This document shows, piece after piece, positions 9,732 to 18,000 of a DNA stretch of 64,000 nt. Numbering within the stretch: position 1 is the first letter of the stretch; every line of letters begins with the position of its first letter. Position numbers and translations under genes: made by a program. Location of the stretch: positions 611,780-675,779 of the forward strand of contig NZ_LTBL01000001.1 in assembly GCF_018687785.1 (NCBI RefSeq). Direction: 5' to 3'. Source of the DNA: Methanovulcanius yangii. GTDB taxonomy: Archaea; Halobacteriota; Methanomicrobia; Methanomicrobiales; Methanomicrobiaceae. Under the pieces are notes generated by a model. It saw only the letters and a list, made by a program, of their open reading frames with translations, made no database searches and was not told the DNA's origin.

Positions 9732-12700
9732 TGAGCGATCAATCTGTGAATGATTGGTTTTCTGAACTCCGTCAAAACGGCCTTTTAATATCGTCTCCCA
9801 TATTGGATTCATGGCTGCCAGATGGGCCGGTTTCTCTGGATGATCAATCCTATGAGCGCCTTCGTGATGGGTATCTGGCTTATCTCTCACGTTCAGAGTC
9901 TGATCGTCAAGATCACACCGGATTGCATCTCTGGCTAAATACGGTCTTCGAGCGGTTCTTCGGATATGAACAGTCTTGGTGGCAGAAACACACTAGGATC
10001 GATGAACGGTTTATTGTTGTCCAGAGCGGATTTTCCGGTGGGAAGCTCCGGCCAGATCGGGTCCTTTGTATGAAAGGCGATTCCGAGGATCCAAGGTTTC
10101 TGGTACTCATTGAGCATGAGGCAAAGCGGGTTGGCATGGGACGGGGAAGAGCATTGTATAGTGCCTTTATCGCCTTGCTCCGGGAAACCGGCGTTCCCCT
10201 TGGTCTCCTCACAAATGGTCATCAGTTCAGACTGGTATACGCTGGCCTGGACTTTGATGCCTGGGTTGAATGGGAGGCTGACCGATGGTTTGAGGATGCA
10301 GCAGGACGGCGCCAGCTCGCTGGATTTCTCAGTCTCTGTGGACCGTTGGGAACCTTCCCTTCGGGAAACATCTCCTTTCCACTTCTGCAGGCTGTAACCG
10401 AGAGCAGGTCAAAGCAGGGAGATTTGTCTCAGGTTCTTGGGGAGCGGACGCGTGAAGCTGTAGAATTGCTGCTTTCCGCCTATGATGCGTCCCGACAAAC
10501 ACACAGAGAACTCGACGACATATTGTTCCTGAAACCTGATGGCAACCGAATCTCAGAAAATGAAGCGCACCATGCACTTTACCAGGCATCCATCCGGTTG
10601 ATAATGCGCATTGTGGTGACTCTCTTTGCAGAATCCCGCGAGTTACTTCCGGTCGAGAGTGATATTTACTACTCGTCATACGGTGTGGAGGGACTATATG
10701 CACAACTTCGTTCAGCACTGGGTTCAGGTGGCGAAGATTGCCTGCATGAACAACAACAGGCATGGCACCGCCTTCTGGCGCTCTTCAGATTAATTGCAGA
10801 GGGATCGGAATATGAAGATCTTATCGTTCCGGTGTATGGCGGTGCACTGTTTCGAAGGGGCGAACCATCAAGCGCTGACGTGGTATCCCGTGCACTGGCC
10901 CTCTACGAAGATAGGCGTGTGATAATCTCCGATGCGGTGGTGTACCGAATCCTTTGGCTTCTGAAGTTTGGGGAGGTTAAAGTGAAGATGGGAAGAACCA
11001 CCCGACGGATCCCCGGGGTAGTGGACTTCTCCGACCTGCGGACTGAGTACATCGGGATGATGTACGAGGGTCTGCTCGATTACCGGCTGAAGATGGTGAC
11101 GCCTGCAGAAGAGGCAGTAGTATTCCTTAACCTCGGAAAACAACCTGCATTGCCATTTGCCTTGCTAAGGGATATGGAAGATACACCCCTCAGGAACCTG
11201 ATCAATGAGTTGTCAAAGGAGGACTCCTCAGATACCGGTGAAGGGGAAGAAACTGCCAGTGATGATGCGGATCTTCCAGAACCGGAGGTTGATGAAACTG
11301 ACGAAGAATCCGATGAAGAGGATGCTTCTTCGACAGAGACGGGTGAAGGGGAGCTCTGGCAGCAGGTCTTTGCCTGGGCATGCCGGGCTGTCGTGGTGTC
11401 CCGCCGTGTCCGGCGAACACAGAGGATGGATGAAACTATCTTCCAGGCCGAGGTTGAAATAAAGGCCAGAGGGCTCCTTCAAAAGGTGGTCTATCCCGGC
11501 CAGATGTACCTGATAAGGAGCACTGGTACACGGAAAGGTTCAGGAACATTTTACACCAAGCCACAACTCGCGGTGCCGACTGTTCACCGTACTCTTGAAC
11601 CCCTTGCTTATGAGGTTACACCTACTGATGAGAAGAAAGTAAAGGTGCCGAAGACTCCAGATGTGATACTTGGCCTCAGAGTCTGTGACCCGGCGATGGG
11701 GTCGGGGAGCTTTCTGGTGGGAGCATCACGTTACCTGACTACAGCCCTGTTTGAAAGCCTGTGGCACCACGGGATGATCAATGAACGTCGGGCCGGCGGG
11801 ACGGTTGTTACCCTTCCCTTTGAGGATCCTTTCACCAGAAAACCGTACGAGGAGTTCATGCCAGAGTCTACGGAAGATGAACTCTTTGATTCACGACTGA
11901 AGGCCCGATTAAAGCGGCATGTTACTGAACGGTGTATCTACGGGGTGGACCTCAATCCGCTTGCGGTTGAGCTTGCAAAACTCTCCCTCTGGGTGGAGAC
12001 GATGGACCGTCAGCTCCCCTTTACCTATCTTGATCATAAGCTCCGGTGCGGGAACAGCCTTGTGGGATGTTGGTTTGACCGGTTTGAGGAATATCCGGTG
12101 ATGGCGTGGATGCGTGAGGGCGGTGACAAGACCCATTCCAATGGCATTCACTATAGAAAGGGCGTATGGACGGATGCAATCAAGACGAATTTGAAGGAAC
12201 AGGTAAAGCCTGAACTTGCTGCACATATCAGACGGCATGCCGAAGGGCAGACCGGGCTTGAGGAGTGGGCTGTGGACGGGAAAGTTGGTCATACCCTCCA
12301 TAACCAGGCGGTCGCCCTTGCAGAACGGCTTCATGCGATACCCATTCAGCAGTCCGATGAACGGGAGCAGTGCTATCGACAGCGATTTGTTGAAAATGAA
12401 GGTCTCAAGGCCCTCCACCATGCTTTTGATCGATGGTGTGCCGTCTGGTTCTGGCCTGGTGACTGGCTGGACGAGGACGGGCCAACTCCGGCGCGGTTCT
12501 ATCACCCGACGGAAGTCTTCACTGAACGGGTCCGCCAGATAGCCGCAGACCAACGATTCTTCCACTGGGAACTGGAGTTTCCGGATGTCTTTATGGCAGG
12601 GCGCGGGGGGTTCGACGCGGTTGTGGGGAATCCTCCATGGGAGATTTCAAAGCCAAAGTCACAGGAGTTCTTTTCCCTATACGACCCGGTATACCGGACC

Positions 12701-14809
12701 CGAAGTAAACAGGACGCCATCTCCCAGCAGAAAGATCTTTTCAGGCAAAACAGCGCAATTGAGCGTGCATGGCTCCTTTACAATGCCGGGTTTAAGGCGA
12801 TGTCAAACTGGAACAAGCATGCATCATTTCCCTTTGGGGACCCGGACGATGAGGCAGTCGGTGGCGCGAAGATCTCGTTTTCACGTACAAGAACTGAGAA
12901 CCTCGGGTTGCATGCCAAATGGAGGCGACGACGCGTCCAGCAGAGCGGATATGCGGACAGTGCCCATCCCTTCCGCCATCAGGGTTCCGCGGACATCAAT
13001 ACCTACAAAATGTTTCTTGAGTCGGCGCATGCCCTATGCCGTACCGGCGGCCGGATCGGGATGATCGTCCCCTCCGGCATCTATACTGATAATGGTACGA
13101 AGCAATTGCGGGAACTGTTCCTGAACCACTGTAATTGGGAGTGGATATTCGGATTCGAGAACAGGAAAAAAATATTTGATATAGATTCTCGTGCAAAGTT
13201 CTGTCCAATTCTCCTTGAGAAAGGCAACAGAACAGAGGCTATCCAGGTTGCCTTCATGCGCCACGACCTTGAGGACTGGGAACGACCAGAAGATTGTTCG
13301 CTTTCCTATCCGGTGGAACGGGTTCATGCATTTAGCCCGAAGAGTCTTTCCATTCTTGAGACTCAGACAGATCGTGATTTGGCTATCATCACAAAGATCT
13401 ATGACGGCTCAGTTCTGCTAGGGGATCAGGGCCCAGAGGGGTGGGGTATTAAGTATGCTGCAGAGTTCCATATGACCAATGATTCAAACCTCTTCCCGCC
13501 CCGGGCATGGTGGGAGGAGCGAGGCTATACCCCCGATGAGTATGGGCGCTGGGTGCCTTCGGAAGGGGAAGCGCCGGAACTTGTTTATCGAGGGAAAAAG
13601 ATTGGTGAGCCTGGTGATATGGCGCTCCCGCTCTATGAAGGACGGATGATTGGCCAGTTTGACTTTTCTGAGAAAGGATGGGTAAGTGGAACTGGAAGGA
13701 GTGCTGTTTGGCGGGATATTCCATGGGATGAGAAGGTGATTGAGCCGCAATATTTAATTTCAAAAAGTAAATTCAAGGATAATCCAAGGGTTTCAAAAAA
13801 ATTCAAATTAGGTATGATGGATGTAACCTCTGCAACCAATTCAAGAACAGCAATTGCAACAGGAATTTTTGATATGCCCTGCAATCATAAGGTTCCAACA
13901 CTAACCCCTATGAATTATTCTATAAACAATATATTTCAATTATTGTCGGTATTCAATTCAATACCATTTGATTATGCAGTTAGAACACGATTAGGTGGAA
14001 CATCTTTGATTTGGAGTGTGTTAGAAGAAATGCCAACTCCAGTTCAATTACATACCTCTGGAGAAAGATTGTGTCAATATTCAGTAGAATTATTATTACC
14101 AAATCAGTTATTCGCTGCCATCTGGATGCAAATAAAGGATGATTATCCCAATAAAATTAATCGTAGTTGGAAATCATGTTGGGCTATCACTCCACATGAG
14201 CGTCTAAGACTTCGCTGTATTCTCGATTCAATTATTGCATATTTCTATGGACTTTCTGCTGAGGATATGGGATGGATTCTAAGAGATTGCGGGCATTCGA
14301 CATATAATATTAGATCACTCTCAAAAGAATTCGATCCCAAAGGCTTCTGGCGGGTGGACAAAGATAAAGATCCTGAGCTTCGTCATACAGTTCTTTTACT
14401 GAAGGCGTTTTTGGATCTGAAGACTATGGGCTTAGAGGCCTTCTACGCTCAGAATGACGGAGAAGGATGGATGATACCAGAAACGATTACTTATGAAGTG
14501 CTCGCTGATGGGACCATTGCCTTCGATACACCGAATGGGATTACCGTTCCTGTCAGGAAACGGCTTGGTGAACGATTCCTGCCTTGGCAACTTGAAAGTT
14601 CAGCGAAAGAAAGCTGGGCAGAATGCGAGATGCATGCCAGAAAAATCCTCGGTGATGAAGAGTTTGAAAAAATGATAGCTGAATCGGAACGCGGCGATTT
14701 CAATGAGGTTGAAGTATCGGATGTGCAAAAAGTTCTCAAGAGAGCAAAAGGGAAAAACGAGACTTTTATCACTGAAAAACGGAATCAAAAATCCTTATTC
14801 GATTATTAA
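9731..14809 (+). CDS. giant N6-adenine DNA methylase with nuclease-like N-terminus (DISARM DrmMI-like)
   Basis: 1692 residues. The SAM-binding motif I is DPAMGSGSF from residue 653 and the catalytic motif IV is NPPWE at 967-971, defining an Eco57I/type IIG-like adenine methylase. The N-terminal ~250 residues contain P108-D109 then E130-A-K132 in a hydrophobic strand context, a PD-(D/E)xK-like pattern as in type IIG enzymes; this is an inference. An acidic linker (about 495-540) separates it from the methylase core. Residues about 1337-1535, the expected target-recognition region, are encoded by strikingly AT-rich DNA. In class 1 DISARM such a protein marks host DNA so the helicases attack only unmodified DNA. 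It could instead be a stand-alone restriction-modification fusion, but the operon argues for a DISARM-like system. Confidence 0.75.
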   Translation: MSDQSVNDWFSELRQNGLLISSPILDSWLPDGPVSLDDQSYERLRDGYLAYLSRSESDRQDHTGLHLWLNTVFERFFGYEQSWWQKHTRIDERFIVVQSGFSGGKLRPDRVLCMKGDSEDPRFLVLIEHEAKRVGMGRGRALYSAFIALLRETGVPLGLLTNGHQFRLVYAGLDFDAWVEWEADRWFEDAAGRRQLAGFLSLCGPLGTFPSGNISFPLLQAVTESRSKQGDLSQVLGERTREAVELLLSAYDASRQTHRELDDILFLKPDGNRISENEAHHALYQASIRLIMRIVVTLFAESRELLPVESDIYYSSYGVEGLYAQLRSALGSGGEDCLHEQQQAWHRLLALFRLIAEGSEYEDLIVPVYGGALFRRGEPSSADVVSRALALYEDRRVIISDAVVYRILWLLKFGEVKVKMGRTTRRIPGVVDFSDLRTEYIGMMYEGLLDYRLKMVTPAEEAVVFLNLGKQPALPFALLRDMEDTPLRNLINELSKEDSSDTGEGEETASDDADLPEPEVDETDEESDEEDASSTETGEGELWQQVFAWACRAVVVSRRVRRTQRMDETIFQAEVEIKARGLLQKVVYPGQMYLIRSTGTRKGSGTFYTKPQLAVPTVHRTLEPLAYEVTPTDEKKVKVPKTPDVILGLRVCDPAMGSGSFLVGASRYLTTALFESLWHHGMINERRAGGTVVTLPFEDPFTRKPYEEFMPESTEDELFDSRLKARLKRHVTERCIYGVDLNPLAVELAKLSLWVETMDRQLPFTYLDHKLRCGNSLVGCWFDRFEEYPVMAWMREGGDKTHSNGIHYRKGVWTDAIKTNLKEQVKPELAAHIRRHAEGQTGLEEWAVDGKVGHTLHNQAVALAERLHAIPIQQSDEREQCYRQRFVENEGLKALHHAFDRWCAVWFWPGDWLDEDGPTPARFYHPTEVFTERVRQIAADQRFFHWELEFPDVFMAGRGGFDAVVGNPPWEISKPKSQEFFSLYDPVYRTRSKQDAISQQKDLFRQNSAIERAWLLYNAGFKAMSNWNKHASFPFGDPDDEAVGGAKISFSRTRTENLGLHAKWRRRRVQQSGYADSAHPFRHQGSADINTYKMFLESAHALCRTGGRIGMIVPSGIYTDNGTKQLRELFLNHCNWEWIFGFENRKKIFDIDSRAKFCPILLEKGNRTEAIQVAFMRHDLEDWERPEDCSLSYPVERVHAFSPKSLSILETQTDRDLAIITKIYDGSVLLGDQGPEGWGIKYAAEFHMTNDSNLFPPRAWWEERGYTPDEYGRWVPSEGEAPELVYRGKKIGEPGDMALPLYEGRMIGQFDFSEKGWVSGTGRSAVWRDIPWDEKVIEPQYLISKSKFKDNPRVSKKFKLGMMDVTSATNSRTAIATGIFDMPCNHKVPTLTPMNYSINNIFQLLSVFNSIPFDYAVRTRLGGTSLIWSVLEEMPTPVQLHTSGERLCQYSVELLLPNQLFAAIWMQIKDDYPNKINRSWKSCWAITPHERLRLRCILDSIIAYFYGLSAEDMGWILRDCGHSTYNIRSLSKEFDPKGFWRVDKDKDPELRHTVLLLKAFLDLKTMGLEAFYAQNDGEGWMIPETITYEVLADGTIAFDTPNGITVPVRKRLGERFLPWQLESSAKESWAECEMHARKILGDEEFEKMIAESERGDFNEVEVSDVQKVLKRAKGKNETFITEKRNQKSLFDY

Positions 14810-15051
14810 AAGGATATGGATGGATTAACAAAAAAAGAGGAAAATCAATAGAATCTTTTTTAGAGCAATTAGAACAAACAGAGGCCTATTTTTTAATAAA
14901 ATATCAAGAGGCGAGATTCTCGTCATTATCTTTTAGATGAAGGGACTTTCTTTTATTGGACTACCAAATCTGGTATCAGTCCATGGATTTCCTTATTTAC
15001 ACATTTTTACCAGAGACAACTTTTATCGAAACAAACTAAGATGTATCTATA

Positions 15052-18000
15052 ATGACCCTCAATCCTATCCTTTTTGCATCTGAAATAAAAAAGCAGCACT
15101 TTAGGTATCAAGTGACGGCTTTTCCGCTCTCAGACCCGGATCTTTCTGCGCAGGCAGAAAAGATGCTCAGTGGGGAGCAGTCCGTTGGTTCCGAGCTCCT
15201 CAAGGGCCCATATATCTCCCTTTCCCGACCATTTGCCGAGGGGGCTCTTCTTGAAGATCTGGTCAGGGAAGGAAGGCTTCATCCGGGTGTCGCCCATGTC
15301 GCCGAACATCCACGGATGTTTGCCCACCAGGAGAATGTCTTCGATGCAATTTCAGAAGGGAATCATTGCCTGGTCTCGACGGGAACAGGTTCGGGAAAGA
15401 CAGAGTCGTTTCTCTATCCCATTATAGACCACTGCTTCCGGCTCAAAGATGAACAGGTCCCACCGGGTATTGTCGCTGTGATCGTTTACCCGATGAACGC
15501 CCTTGCTATCGACCAGTTGGAGCGGCTGCGGGGTCTCCTCGCCGGAACAGGCATCACGTTTGGAATGTATGTAGGGTCAACCAAACGCAAGAATTCTGAT
15601 GTCGCAAATGTTGAAAGGATGCAAAAAGGAGAGGGTCGAGAGGCTTATTCGCGATACTACGGGAAATATGGAAACCATAAAAATCTCATTGTCATCCCGC
15701 ATGAGGAAAAGATCTCCGTTGAAGAGATGCATGAAGAACCCCCGCGAATTCTTTTAACCAATATCAATCAGCTTGAATACCTGCTCACCCGTCCCTCCGA
15801 CCTCAAGATGATCGAGAATTCTCTCCTTAAATTCCTGGTTCTTGATGAGGCACATACGTACACCGGCTCACGAGGGGCAGAAGTTGCCCTGCTGATCCGA
15901 CGGCTTCGGGCTTTTGCAGATACAACCGCTGATGAAGTACTATGCATCGGGACCAGTGCCACAATTGTTGATACAAAAAAGAAGACTACAGCCCCTGCAA
16001 AATTTTTCCACCGTCTATTTGGTGTCGATCCCAAGTTGGTTACATTCGTGGAAGAAAAATACATTGGTACCTCCTATCCGCACGATACATTCCATACTAA
16101 GCCCATCGGAAGTGCTGCCCCTGCATTCTTTGAATACACTCTTGATGCCATCGATGGACCGGGGGACCCCGCCGCAGTGTCCGGGATTCTCAGAAAATTG
16201 GGTCTTCCCGAGCTATCAAATGAAAAATCATGGAAGGAGGAACTCTACGAAACCCTCTTGCATAGTGACATTATTCCCGAAATTGAGGCATCCCTGTCAT
16301 CACCAAAGAATCTATGGGGCGCTACGCATGACATCTGGAATGTCTTGAAAAGGCCAATCCCACGGGAGGAAGAGGCGGCAGAACTCCTTACGTGGCTTGC
16401 ATTGGGGGCCACCGCAGAGAAGGATAACCATCCCCTTCTTCGTCCTCAAGTCCACTTTTTTATTCGTGGTCTTGCCGGCACCGTCGGTATCCTTGGCGAA
16501 CCAGTTGAGAGTGAAACACCGGTAAACATCTACTTCTCACATGCCAAAGCGGAGAAGCTCAACCCCAACCCGCGCCTGCAAACCACAGGTATCTTCCCCG
16601 TCGTCTCCTGCAAAAAATGTGGGCAGCATTACTTTGAGATTGCTGTCGATGAGATCGGTGAAGAAGAGAAACTGCATGGAGGGATTAGTGAAGGGGAGAA
16701 TGTCTACTGGCCTCCTGCCAAGGAAAATGAAGGCATAAAACTCACTTTTACGAACCGGTTTGTCAGTGAAGCAGAGGCCGATGACGAAGATGTGGCGGAT
16801 AAACTGGCAAAAAAGCGTCAGGAAGCCTACATCTGTCGTTTCTGCGGGACTATTCATTTGAAATCCTCGGAACAATGTCTGTACTGCCACGTTCAGCAAC
16901 CGGTTGTACCGATATACGTTCTGAATAAACACGGAATTATTGCAAAGTGTCCAGTCTGTCTCTTTGGGGCACCCTCTTCCAAACAATCGGCACTCAGGGC
17001 CCTCTCTGCCGTGCAGGTAGCAGATATCCACATTCTCGCGCAAAGTATGATCAATGCAGAGAATGCAGAAAATCGAAAACTGATACTCTTTGCAGATAAT
17101 CGGCAGGACGCCGCCTTCCAGGCGGCATGGATGTCGGATCACGCCCGCCGATACAGGTTCAGACATCTGCTCTTTGAAATTATTAGCAAAGCCGAGATTC
17201 CCGTAGCCATCGGGGACCTCGTTGAGACGCTCACCGCTCTCTTCAAAATGAATCCGGATCTGGGAAGAGCGGTTGCAACTGAAGTCTATGAACGGGGAAT
17301 CGAGGAGTCGTACAGCAGCAGAACTGAAGAGAGCATGAAAAAATACCTGAGAATTTCGATTCTCAGGGAACTTACGACGAGCTTCTCTCAAAGAGACAGT
17401 CTTGAGACATGGGGGAAGATTGGTATTGCCTACTTTGGTCTTGAGGAGAGTAACCCCACCATCGAATCATTCGCTGCCAGGTATCAGATGAGTACAGAGG
17501 ATGCAGTCAATCTTCTTGGCAGCCTGTGTGATTATCTGCGGCGTTCCCGCATACTTTGGGATGAAAAGGAGCCCATTTACAGCCACTGGTGGCACAGGGG
17601 AATGCCTGAAATACAGAGAAAGTTTATCCCATATTTTGACTTCCCACCGAAAGGTGTAAAAATTCATCGTGAAACCGTCGATAAGCAACAGTATGTCGCA
17701 GGTCTGACATCATCGAGAGGCAGGACCACGGTATATGATTTCATCAAAAAAATCGGCATTGATGAGGAGCATATCGATCAGTGCATAGAGGATGTCTGGA
17801 ACATTTTAACCCGCGATCTCGGCATTCTTATCCCGGTCACCCTGACATCACAGAAAGGGAAACCCCTGCCCGGTGCAACAGGAGTATATCAGGTCGATGC
17901 CCGGAAGATCGGCATTCTCCCCCAAAACGAACGCTACCGATGTGTGGTTTGTAATAGAATCCACAGCAAAATGACACCTAATGAGCGGTGTATGAAGATT

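Noticed and set aside
14810-15051. Open frame with a short acidic-aromatic sequence between methylase and helicase
   Set aside because: It has no ATG, GTG or ribosome binding site of its own and is only about 40 codons long; treated as non-coding.
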